This document shows positions 8,691 to 17,111 of a stretch of 21,528 bases of DNA, piece after piece. The DNA lies in contig BFEA01000213.1 in NCBI GenBank assembly GCA_003427395.1, positions 1,863,795-1,885,322 of the forward strand. Reading direction: 5' to 3'. Origin of the DNA: Chara braunii (taxonomy: Eukaryota; Streptophyta; Charophyceae; Charales; Characeae). The notes under the pieces are model-generated. The model ran no database searches. It saw only the letters and a list, made by a program, of their open reading frames with translations, and had not been told where the DNA came from. A program made the position numbers and the translations under genes. The stretch's first letter is position 1. Each line of letters starts with the position of its first letter.

Positions 8691-10070
8691 CCAATAAGAT
8701 TCCGACCGAGGCTCGTTTTTTGGACGCCACGTCAGAAGGGCTGGAAAAGACCTGGAAGTTTAAAAGGGCCGAAGTATGGACTGATATTGCCTTGATTGCC
8801 ACCTTGGTTGGCAACCCCCTCCAGGATTTCACTAAGGAAGATCGGAGGAGGGCCAACGAAAGGGCTCGGGATTACGGATGGATAGAGGGGAGATTAGAAA
8901 AACGGAAAACGGACTGCAGTGGGATTTGGATGGTAGTGCCGCATCCGTTCATGCGGTATGACTGGGTTATTTTGCTGTATGAATCACGGAGTCCGCTATC
9001 GACAAAAATGAGTAGTACTGGTCCAATATCCACGACGATGTGAAGTACATAGTCGCCAACTGTCAAGTCTGCGCCGCTAATAAAGCGCCGATTCAACCAC
9101 CAAGGTCGATAGTGCCCACGGTTGTTGAACGGCCATTTCAAAGAGTAAGCATGGAAGCTACCGACATAGTGGTGCCCCCTGGCCCTAATAGTTGCGAATA
9201 TTCAGTCCTATTGGTATTTGTCGACCATTTCTCAAAATGGATCGAGGCGTATCCTTGTCGCACGCGACAAGCCACGGAGATCGCGCGATATATCAACCGT
9301 TTCCTCGGGATGCATCAGGATACCGAAGAGATCCTGACCGACAACGGGGCTGAATTCAGGGGAGAGGTATTAAGGAATCTAGTCCTACATGGCGTCGCCA
9401 TACGGAACACTGCACCCCACATATCACAATCTAACGGGCTGGTCGAAAACGCTAACCGGGTGATAAAGACCACGTTGCGACGAAACATTGCGGCGCGGGA
9501 TCCGAGACCCTGGCCCGACATCGTCGATCACATCTTGGCGGTCCATCGTGGAACGCCCCACGAATCAACGGGGCTGAGCCCCTTCCAATTAAGGACCAAT
9601 AGTATCGCTTGCGTTTCGATACCAGGCCTCCCGGATGAGTCTACGTTGAACCGACGACCCACTAGGGCTACGGCTCGGGACAAGCCCAGGGCCGGCAGGT
9701 CCGGAGCTACGAGGCCCGAAATGGGAATGCGGGTCCGCGGCCCCAGTACAAATTGGGGGACGTGGTGCAGGTGAGGAAATGTGCTCGCCAGGGTAAGCTA
9801 GCGCCACGATTCTTCGGGCGATATCGTGTGATCGAACTCGGCCCCAATGGGGTGGACACCGTGCATCTCGCCCCTGAAGTCTCCAGCAGTCGGTCGGCTC
9901 GTCCGATCACACGCTACGTGTCCTATCTTCGCCTCCTCCCCTCTGCTCCGTCTCCTTCTCCCTCGATCTCTCCCTCTGAGGAAGCCGAAAGCGACGGCCC
10001 TAACTCTCCGGCATCTCCCTATTCCTCTTGCTCCCCATCTGCCTCCCCGTCACCTCCGCCATCGCCATGA
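8691..10070 (+). pseudogene. pol: Integrase with zinc-binding, DDE core and GPY-like module
   Basis: Integrase joins the element cDNA to the chromosome. The frame at 8691-8960 holds an N-terminal extension with GIWMVVPHPFMR; the HHCC finger is then spread over three frames by two shifts near 8950-9010 and has a TAG at 9013, ending in NCQVC (9058-9072). The catalytic core is intact in one frame: Asp in ATDIV (9163), Asp in TDNGAEF (9340) and Glu in NGLVEN (9445), with 34 residues between the last two by my count. After a shift near 9700-9740 the GPY-like module reads YKLGDVVQVRK and KLAPRFFGRYRVIEL. A Ser/Pro-rich tail of about 45 residues ends at TGA 10068-10070. I see no chromodomain. Confidence 0.92.
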
Positions 10071-10912
10071 GTTTTCTGGAGGAAAGAGCCCTCAGCGCAG
10101 CATCGCTTGCTCCCCGCGATCGATTGACGATCTGGCAAGTCCATCATCCCCGCCTCAGTCCCGATCTTCGGAGGCTTGCGCACTTCTTCTGCACGGAAGG
10201 CGTGTATGCAGCGACGATATTCAGAATCGAAGGCCGGCCTGACGCGGTGGTACTGGCCGAGGCGGTGGCAGTTCAGCAGCGAGCGGTGCCAAGCGTCAGT
10301 CGCATATCGGTCGTCATCAACTTCAGCGGCGATCTCTCCACACTTCTTCCTTTGCAATATTCGACGGTGAAGGCATCGCTGCGCGCGTGGGCGAACGACC
10401 TGGTCGCCGAGTGGACCCAGCTTCTGGCTCGTCCCGGAGTTACAGTCGCAACGACACGAGCGATCGAGTACGACGGCCTTCGGATGTATCAGCGCGAGCC
10501 GCCAGCAGACATCCCTATCCTCGTTCCCTTCCCACGTCCCCAATGAGTCTCTCTCCGATCTCCATTTTTGATCTCCCCTCCACCTTCCCCACCTTCTGGC
10601 AGTCCGATATCCATCCTCGCCTTTCCTACTATCTAAAGCCCCTCGATGTCCCCGATATCCATCCTCCCCATTGGGTCCTGTGGCATAGAGCGCCTGGAGC
10701 TACTGTTCGTCCAGGCCTGGCAAACCAATGTGGAGGGAGAGCTTCTCGCGTTTTTATTCGGTACGGTGCGGCCCAATCATCAGGATCTCATCACGAAAGA
10801 GCTCACGATCCCGGTAGCACAGCTGGCGGACGATCTCGCTCTCGACATCATCTCGCAAGACGATGAGCATCCAGTTCCCCACGTACTTTCTCGCACTTTG
10901 ACACCTATGTAA
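10067..10912 (+). pseudogene. Unrecognised extra reading frame after pol, ATGA overlap
   Basis: The ATG at 10067 overlaps the pol stop as ATGA. The frame is open to TGA at 10544-10546 (159 codons, start MSFLEERALSAAS), stays open to TAA at 10634, and resumes through an ATG at 10646 to a stop at 10910-10912. The whole is therefore one 281-codon frame with two internal stops of the same kind seen in pol. Alternatively the second part is a separate gene beginning at the ATG at 10543, which again forms ATGA, followed by a frameshift near 10670. The product looks soluble: no signal peptide, no membrane segment, many Ala/Leu/Arg and a Pro-rich centre with a repeated SPISIL. I recognise no family, and it does not resemble a plant Env-like protein, which would have membrane segments. 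Function unknown. Confidence 0.5.
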
Positions 10913-10920
10913 CCGGCTGA

Positions 10921-11035
10921 ACGCGCTGAACGCGCGTTCACGTTCAAACGCACGCGTTCATACCCCCTAGGGCCGCGTTCAATCGCGTTCAAACGCGCTG
11001 CGCGCCACGTGGCACGAAAAAATTGAACACGACCC
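10921..11035. repeat. GCGTTC/GAACGC palindrome cluster
   Basis: Just after the extra frame, GCGTTCA-type words repeat in both orientations. TGAACGCGCGTTCA at 10927-10940 is a perfect 14-base palindrome, followed by GTTCAAACGC (10942), GCGTTCATACCCCC (10955), CGCGTTCAATCGCGTTCAAACGC (10976-10998, interrupted) and CCACGTGG (11005-11012). A similar GCGTTCATACCCC lies at 3944-3956 upstream of the primer-binding site. The cluster could belong to the 3' end of the element or be a separate structured repeat. Confidence 0.5.
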
Positions 11036-11105
11036 CGGGGGGCACGCGCGCGCATTGCGGACTACGGGGTGGTGGGCCTCATTCATCAAACCCCAAAAGT
11101 GCAAA

Positions 11106-11116
11106 AATAAAATAAA
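11106..11116 (+). terminator. Candidate polyadenylation signal
   Basis: Two overlapping AATAAA hexamers lie about 195 bases after the end of the last element frame. The A-rich context makes a chance match likely. Confidence 0.2.
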
Positions 11117-11170
11117 ATCAAGAGGCCTACTCCCCCTTCCGCATCACCCCCCGCTATGTGTAAAGAGTCC

Positions 11171-11425
11171 TTTTTTTTTTGGGGGGGGGGGGGGGGGGGG
11201 AGGGGGGTGCACATTTGTACTGCACATTAGCAGGGTTATATATGGGTTTAGCTGTGACAGACCCTTGAACAAATACAACAAATGTCATATGCATATGCAT
11301 ATTATGCCATATGTCAAATACAAGAAAAATGCAAACTTGGGACTGAATGGGTAGGCTTGTTCAACCTAAAACCTAGTGTAGAGCTTCTCATGTGCAGTAC
11401 GAATGTGTACCCCCCCCCCAAAAAG
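11171..11425. mobile_element. 255-bp foldback or MITE-like element
   Basis: The left arm begins with ten T, about 20 G, AGGGGGG, then TGCACATTTGTACTGCACAT (11207-11226). The right arm read on the minus strand from 11425 is TTTTT, a G run, then TACACATTCGTACTGCACAT. Over about 28 bases beyond the G run only three differ. The interior holds GCATATGCATATGCAT (11289-11304). No convincing target duplication was found. The short open frames on both strands here derive from the arms. Confidence 0.65.
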
Positions 11426-12267
11426 CACTTGTGACGTACCAGCTTCAGTACCTGAACGATCTTCTGAACACCTGAGTTTTTGTTGTTCCTACACTTCAGA
11501 TATCTTTGGGGCTTCTTTGGGTACCCCTTCCTTTTTGCTATCCCCGCAGTGCACAGAATCACAGGCCAACCAGGCCTTCTCACGTCTAAGACGATGTTTC
11601 TTTCGGATTTTCTTGCAATTTCCTTTCGGCAATCCATGCATCTACGTAGGAATCACGCGCGCCTTAGCGAGCGCGCTAGGAATTTTGTTCGGCAGTTGGG
11701 AACTCCGGAAATCATGGGCGCTCTTCCCACTGAGGTGTCATTTCTTGCAAATGAATGTCCCCACAGTCGCCCTTGAAAGATCTGTGAATTTTCAGCAGGA
11801 AGCTAGATAGACGTAGGATTTCCACACACTCAAATCCACGCGCTGGGCGTAACTGTTTCGGTGCCTTTTTCTTTTGTGTACCCGTGCCATCCATGCAAGC
11901 TCTCGCTGTTTTCCACTACAACCCATGCCATCCCTCCACCCGTAATTGTTTTCCATCCCCTCTCCCTTTGCGCTTCGCCCCCACTCCTTGTCTGAACCTT
12001 GGTCCCGCTCCACACTACTCTTCGCGCTCTCCTTCTTCCCGCCTTCATCCCCATACAGGAACTCCCTACCAATCCCCCCATGGGGAATTTGAAGCCGTCA
12101 GGCGGCGTCGTGTAAGGAGGATACTCCCGGGCGCTGTAATCTGATTGGCTGTGAAGGAACTCGCGGGGATCAATATGGCTTTCCCCGGGCAATTAACCCA
12201 AACTCTTTCCTCACTGCCTCCTATCTCCACCCCACTCTTCCCCATCTTCTATTCTTTGCTTCGCAAC
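11426..12267. other. No supported gene; pyrimidine-rich pre-promoter DNA
   Basis: An open plus-strand frame (11403-11810) starts inside the foldback arm and has no recognisable domain, so I do not call it. From about 11900 the plus strand is C/T-rich and contains ATTGG (12144) and CCAAT (12069) words before the TATA box at 12268. This resembles promoter-proximal DNA. Confidence 0.4.
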
Positions 12268-12350
12268 TATAAAACCCGCAAGCGCGTCCGAAAAACTCAC
12301 TCAACCCATCGGCCAGCTTCAGGGAAGTCGTGGCCAGGTGATGTGTAAGT
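12268..12350 (+). promoter_or_regulatory. Candidate core promoter with short leader and splice donor
   Basis: TATAAAA at 12268-12274 follows a pyrimidine-rich stretch, and GTAAGT lies at 12345-12350. A start near 12300 would give a leader of about 45-50 bases before the donor. No coding exon can be linked to it in this window. The layout resembles that at 2493-2597, and a GGCC.CGACG.ACTG.GGG word follows both (2653 and 12409). Confidence 0.35.
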
Positions 12351-12463
12351 AATGAGCCGGACGGCCTTGACGAGCTGAATGCAGTGTATGGAAGGTTGTG
12401 CACTGGGTGGCCGCGACGAACTGCGGGATCTGGGCAAGTTGGTGTAAAAGTTGAGTTCATGGG

Positions 12464-12545
12464 CCGCGTTCTAACGCGGTATAGCATGGCGTTGTAACGG
12501 GGGTTCAACGACCGTTGGACCGTTCAACGGGAAACCCCCGTTGAA
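12464..12545. repeat. Nested inverted repeats (CCGCGTT / GGGGGTTCAACG)
   Basis: CCGCGTT (12464-12470) pairs with AACGCGG (12473-12479). AACGGGGGTT (12496-12505) pairs perfectly with AACCCCCGTT (12533-12542), and inside it CCGTTG pairs with CAACGG. The whole could form a compound hairpin. The theme is shared with the cluster at 10921. Confidence 0.6.
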
Positions 12546-12845
12546 TCGAATTTCGGACACATAGTCGTTAAGGGAGCGACAAGCATGCATTTTCATAATC
12601 TCAGTGGGATTTTAATGTAATTAGCCCAATTGATGTGTAACAAATCTCACATACACAAATCCTCAGTTGTTTGAGAGACAAGTCAATAACCGAAAAGGGA
12701 AACCGACAGGATCCCCTCGGGCTTACTGGTCCCTTTGAATTCAACGATTCTCGATTGTGAGAGATCCGATTGAATTCAACAGGGGCGAGCCAGATCAAGG
12801 AAATCTAGGTCGTTTTGACATTCATCAAATAGATAAGAGTAAGGG

Positions 12846-12848
<3 letters not shown>
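12546..12848. other. No supported gene
   Basis: About 300 bases of mixed composition. GAATTCAACGATTCTC and GATTGAATTCAAC lie close together at 12736-12780. Nothing else is recognised. Confidence 0.4.

Positions 12849-12922
<74 letters not shown>
12849..12922. repeat. (GA)37 microsatellite
   Basis: 74 bases of uninterrupted GA dinucleotides followed by six A. The minus-strand Ser/Leu-repeat open frame across it is an artefact. Confidence 0.97.
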
Positions 12923-12926
<4 letters not shown>

Positions 12927-13700
12927 AGTGTAGCTTGACCGAAGAAGAGGACTGAGAAGAGAGGATGAGAACTCTCATCATACAAACAATCTTGAGGGGG
13001 GGCGCACCCGGTTATTCGCCGTGGACTTAGCTTCTGAGAACCGAAGGGAGAAGAATCCGAAAATGAAGGCGCACCAGCCATCTGCTCTCTAATAATGGCC
13101 CCTGACCATGCAACCACTCGTACACACACACTGTTGTACTGACAATCCTGGCCGCCACATACCGACCTTCAAACCACAGCGACTATCCATCTTTGGCAAT
13201 TTTTTTTTTTATCAGCTAGATTCCCTGGAAATGTATGAGCATGTACCCTACATGCTACATAACTTGTTTTAGGTCACGAAATGATTTTTGGCAGGGGCAA
13301 ACTTTGGGAAGTTCAGCGCCGTGTCCTCCAACGTTCCGGCGGGGGGGGACCCCCTCGAATGTTCGGTCGGGTAACCCTATTCTTAAGTATTGGAATCTTA
13401 ATACTTTTATTTCGTTATGTTAATCTTTGATACTTTGATACTCAAAGCCCGTAAAACCACCACTACCTCCGATCCTGGTTTTCCGAGTAGGATTTTCACC
13501 GCGTATCGAGTTTTGCTGAGCTTGGGTCCTATCGTATTTTCTTTTCTGGTACTCACGACAGCCCCCCCCCCCCCTCCGCCCCCCTCCAAAAAAAAAAAAA
13601 CAGAATTGTCGTTGCAGTCATCAGATATATTATATGAGGTGTCGGTGAGACTGTCCCTCGACCAGGGCGTTTGCACTTACAAAAAACAAATAAATAAATA
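12923..13700. other. No supported gene; homopolymers
   Basis: Contains a T run (13201-13210), G8 at 13341, a C-rich run joined to A13 (13562-13602) and an (AAAT) run at 13688-13701. The C-rich/A-run junction read on the minus strand (T then G) resembles the end of the foldback element at 11171, but I found no second arm. Confidence 0.4.
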
Positions 13701-14240
13701 AAAGACTTCCTTTACGCCGCGATCACGGTCCAATGCAGAACGCTGTATTGTTGATGTGAATATTTCGTGAGTGAGGCAGTTATGTGCCTTCCTGGGATTT
13801 GCCCTGCCTCGCTGGCAAAGCACAAAAAACAAGGAAAACAAAAGAAGATAAAATGGGAACATAAAAAATCATGTTTCCCACATACCAACCAGATATATTT
13901 GATTTTGTATTGGTATCACTTCCATCTCCGTGGGTGACTTCCCAACAAAAACAAATGAAGAGAGAAACAAAAAAAACTACTATTATGCTGCAATTGCGAC
14001 CTGATACAGAAACTACAGTGTTGATGTGAGTAAGTTGTGAGTGAGGCAACTATCTGCCTCTCGTTGAAACCGCCCTGCCTGACTGGTAGGACACCAAAAT
14101 GAAAAGAAAACAAGGAAAACAAAAGTGAAGCATAAAAAGTCACGTTCCTTCCACACTGGTCAGATACACTCCTCAAAGCACTGGTGTGACTTCCACCTGC
14201 CTAAGGGCCTTCACAATGTTCCTCTTCTTAGTTTTTTTTT
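13701..14240. repeat. Diverged 270-bp tandem duplication
   Basis: Unit one (about 13701-13970) and unit two (about 13971-14240) align with an offset of 270. Shared anchors are TTGATGTGA (13751/14021), GTGAGTGAGGCA (13771/14041), CCCTGCCT near 13802/14073, AACAAGGAAAACAAAAG, and CTTCCA near 13919/14190. The copies have many substitutions, so the duplication is old. Open frames on the minus strand in both units are of low complexity and similar because of the repeat; no gene is called. Confidence 0.75.
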
Positions 14241-14486
14241 TTTTTTTTTCCTCACCGAGGGCTTTCTGGGGCCCCAAATCATTTTTATTATTTATTTTTC
14301 CTACCATTCCTATACCAGACCCCCAAACTTTGCGGTTGAGGTCATTTTCCCAAATGTGACGACATCTTGGAAAGGTAGTGGTGGTTTAATGCAAACTGAG
14401 AACAAACGACACGGGCGAGGGTACAGGTTTCGGTGGGGTATACCCCAAGCCAAAAAAAGAAAACTCTCTTTTTTCAGTCGGTGTAA

Positions 14487-14735
14487 AAATAATAATAATA
14501 ATAATAATAATAGTAATAAAAGGATTAATTAATTAATTGATTGATTTATTGATGATTGATTATTTAACGAGGAAGGAAAAATAAAAAAAAAACACCAGCA
14601 CAAACAAAAATTGATTGATTGATGGGTACGCGATGGGTGGGCGATCCTCCCCTAAGCAATCAATCAATGTATAAGTACAAGAAGAAAAAAAAATGTGATT
14701 GTATATGTTTGATTGATTGATTGATTGACTGGTTA
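14487..14735. repeat. AAT and TTGA/TCAA microsatellite cluster
   Basis: (AAT)9-like tract at 14487-14512, then TTAA/TTGA repeats at 14524-14565, 14609-14623, 14658-14668 and 14711-14729. The TTGA and TCAA runs face each other and can pair. Confidence 0.85.
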
Positions 14736-15085
14736 GGGGTGGCGTGCTCACTTCCCTCCCCGGTGCACACACGCACACATATATGCTCACACACCAACAC
14801 GCACCCTCTCTGTCTATCTCAGTCAGTCAGCTTGTCTGTCTGTTTGTTTCTCTCTCTCTCTCTGCATATATACACCTATCTATATATCTATCTATCTATA
14901 TATTTATCTATCTATCTATTTATATATCTATCTATATATCTATCTATCTCGTGCGCACACTCGCGCGTGCACGATAAGAGAGAGGTAAAGAGGCACATGC
15001 TCCTTGACATTACCATGTGAATTCCTCCTCCCCCCCCCCCCCCCCCCCCCCTCTCCTCAATTAAGCAACCAGTCAATCAATCAAT
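14716..15085. repeat. Inverted repeat pair enclosing microsatellites
   Basis: ATTGATTGATTGACTGGTT (14716-14734) is matched exactly by AACCAGTCAATCAATCAAT (15067-15085). The enclosed 330 bases hold CA-, TCTG- and TCTA-type repeats and a C run. The pairing word is itself simple, so chance or slippage is possible. Confidence 0.5.
14873..14950. repeat. (TATC)n/(TATA) microsatellite
   Basis: Imperfect TATC repeats with ATAT interruptions, preceded by a CT tract (14850-14863) and followed by CGTGCGCACACTCGCGCGTGCACG, which is strongly self-complementary. A C22-like run follows at 15030-15051. Confidence 0.9.
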
Positions 15086-15088
15086 TAA

Positions 15089-15362
15089 CTAGGCTACCAG
15101 AGTGGTTCGGGACCACTTCCTCGGTTGGGCTAAAAAATAAATAAATAAATTTTTTGTTTTTGATTTTAAATTTAGTAAAGAATTTCAATGTGGCCCTAAG
15201 GCAAAAATTGTTCAATTTAAGTTTTTGCATATCATAGTTTTTTTTGGGAAATTTTAAATTTTTATGGTTTTTTGTTTTTTTGCTGGGACCTCCTGTCGTC
15301 CTTTGCTCGATCGGACCGCCGGAGAAAATAGGATGACCCGGGCACCCCGACTGGTAGCCTAG
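15089..15362. mobile_element. MITE-like element copy 1 (ACTAGGCTACCAG termini)
   Basis: The left end ACTAGGCTACCAG (15089-15101) is the exact reverse complement of the right end CTGGTAGCCTAGT (15351-15363), and similarity continues inward (AGTGGTTCGGG against TCGGGGTGCCCGGG). The interior is AT-rich with CCTAAGGCAAAAATTG at 15195. AATTAAC flanks both sides (15084 and 15366), a possible target duplication. There is no coding capacity. Confidence 0.65.
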
Positions 15363-15713
15363 TGAATTAACCTTTTTTAATTTTTATTTTTATTTTTTGC
15401 TTGTTTCATTGTTTTTTATATTTTATAATTAATGTGAAGATAAAAAAAGGTAGTATAACTTTTTGTGCTCTACCACAATTTTTTTTTTTTTTCCATATTT
15501 TATTGGGTGCCTAGTGCAGCATAGTTCAGCCTCAATACGGAGCCTCATACATCCGTTCGACCTTTCATTCGAATAGCCATACAACAGGACCGTCGTCACT
15601 TGCACTAGGCGAGCGCATTTTTTTCTTTCTCCCATAAATCAATCAATTCATCAATTCATCAACGAACCGATCAATCAAATAACCACTGAATCATAAATCA
15701 ATTAATCAATTGA

Positions 15714-15937
15714 CTAGCCGACCAGAGTGGCCCGGGTCCACTTGCCCGGCCGGACAATATATTTTGAAGTGACCCTAAGGCAAAAATTGTTCATTTTATT
15801 TTTCTGCATAACATAGTTTGTTTTTTGGATTTTTTGGATTTTTTTTTTTTTTTTAGATGGGGCCTTCCGTGGTCCTTGCACGGCTAGGCCGCCCGAGAAA
15901 ATAGGGTGACCCAGACGGCCCGACTGGTAGCCTAGTC
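15714..15937. mobile_element. MITE-like element copy 2
   Basis: The left end GACTAGCCGACCAGAGTGGCC and the right end, read on the minus strand, GACTAGGCTACCAGTCGGGCC, form imperfect terminal inverted repeats. The interior matches copy 1 at CCTAAGGCAAAAATTG. It is non-coding. Confidence 0.65.
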
Positions 15938-16359
15938 AAACGATTAACTTTTTTTTTTTTTTTGCTCATTTTAATTCATTATTATTATTATTTTAAATCA
16001 AAGTGAATAAAAAAAGAAGGTTGTATAATTTTTTATGCTTTACACCCAGTTTTTTTGCGTTCTTTGCAACATAGTATGCCCTTAGTTCGAATGTCCGTAC
16101 AACCGTTCAACCGTGTGCTCGAACCACTGTACGACGGAGTCGGTGTACGACGTACAACGTATTTCATAGTTGTTAAGTAAGATATTTTAATTAACATAAA
16201 ATGTGCTCTATGATAATTTACATTAGGTAGCAAAAAATCGATATAACAAGCTTTGAGTATCAAAGGTTTATAGTAAAAGATATATATATTTAAAGAATTA
16301 CAAAATAAAAATTATAGTAATTTATATAATAATTATAAATTATATATGAAAAAAACGAG

Positions 16360-16694
16360 GTTACCAATTGTCTGGAGACCGGACGTCTCCCCCATACGTC
16401 CGGTACCCCCGTCGTCCGAATTTTCGGACGACGGCGTTTTGGTAGTAAAAAAAAAATAAAAAAAATAAAAGTGTTGCGCATGCCGTAGAGAGCCCCCACA
16501 AAAATTTTCAGCTTTTTTTTAGCATTTGGTGATAGGGTGGTATTTGGGGTAGGGGGGGGGTACAAGGGGTTTTGGTGGGGATAGGAGGGGTATCCGTGGG
16601 TATTAGAATCTTTAAAGATTTTTATTGTTTATTCTACTTGCCCAAGCGAGCCAAAATGTTGGTGGCATACACCTTATGCAAGGCGAAAGCCACA

Positions 16695-16731
<37 letters not shown>

Positions 16732-16830
16732 GGTAGGTCGGACATACCCTGTTTGGTCCAACGTCCGACTAGACGTCTGGTCGGACATCCCGGACGGTCA
16801 GAGGGGTCCCGGACGTCCGATCAGGTAACT
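16360..16830. mobile_element. Possible foldback element with GTTACC ends and GTCCG hairpins
   Basis: The ends GGTTACC (16360) and GGTAACT (16824-16830) are imperfect inverted repeats, flanked by similar GAAAAAAAC (16348) and GAAAAAAAAC (16833). Near the left end lie two perfect hairpins: ACCGGACGT with ACGTCCGGT (16378-16404, 9-base loop) and CCGTCGTCCGAA with TTCGGACGACGG (16409-16434, 2-base loop). The right end (16736-16822) is packed with GTCGGAC, GTCCGAC and CCCGGAC words. A 31-base T run precedes them. No coding capacity was seen. Confidence 0.5.
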
Positions 16831-17111
16831 AAGAAAAAAAACATATATATATTTTTTTTGTTAAAAAATATATACACTAATTTTGTGAAAAGTCTTGCAC
16901 ATAAAAAGTTTAGTAATCAAGTTTTCATATAAACGACAATTATTATGACTAGTAAAAATATCATGAAACATTGAGGGAGTAAGGAAGGGGGGAGACATCT
17001 ATCTACGGTTTTTTTTTATATTATTATTATATGTAAATGACAGTACACATTTAAAAAAATGAAGGCAGTGGGTGAAATGGTTTTTAAGTTTATCCTTTAC
17101 AACTGAACAAG

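Larger units (their letters stand above)
4056..10912 (+). mobile_element. Decayed Ty3/gypsy LTR retrotransposon internal region
   Basis: The order is primer-binding site, Gag with CCHC knuckle, protease, reverse transcriptase, RNase H, PHD-like finger, integrase, then an extra frame. RT before integrase places it in Ty3/gypsy rather than Ty1/copia. The reading frame is broken by in-frame stops at 5544, 5670, 6149, 7150, 7447, 7468 and 9013, and by shifts near 4465, 5837, 6630-6680, 8430-8520, 8950-9010 (two) and 9700-9740. No LTR pair is visible by eye, so the outer ends are unknown. There is no chromodomain; the pol C-terminus is Ser/Pro-rich instead. Confidence 0.9.
15057..16160. repeat. 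Diverged ~0.6-kb direct duplication containing the MITE-like elements
   Basis: Copy one (about 15057-15640) and copy two (about 15641-16160) share CCAGAGTGG (15097/15722), CCCTAAGGCAAAAATTG (15194/15773), GAGAAAATAGG.TGACCC (15322/15895), GACTGGTAGCCTAGT (15349/15922), GTGAA.ATAAAAAAAG, TATAA.TTTTT.TGCT, and a CAACATAG or CAGCATAG word. Offsets drop from about 625 to 573 through small deletions. The duplicated unit extends about 250 bases past the terminal inverted repeats, so this is more than two independent MITE insertions. Confidence 0.7.

Noticed and set aside
8191-8856. 221-codon minus-strand open frame across RNase H and the finger region
   Set aside because: It is antisense to clear pol coding sequence, contains many ambiguous residues and shows no domain.
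10387-10866. Full 159-codon frame in the alternative phase over the extra gene
   Set aside because: Only the part from the ATG at 10543 could be real. The upstream part is a shadow of the 10067 frame, and its tail turns Arg/Gly/His-rich where the other frame becomes protein-like.
11055-11810. Plus-strand open frames over and after the foldback element
   Set aside because: They read Gly runs from the G tract or begin inside the inverted arm. No domain seen.
13562-13602. Second end of a poly-T/poly-G foldback element
   Set aside because: The C-run/A-run junction resembles the 11171 element end, but the GTACTGCACAT arm is missing.
14721-15020. Hydrophobic open frames over the TATC/TCTG repeats
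   Set aside because: They are translations of microsatellites.
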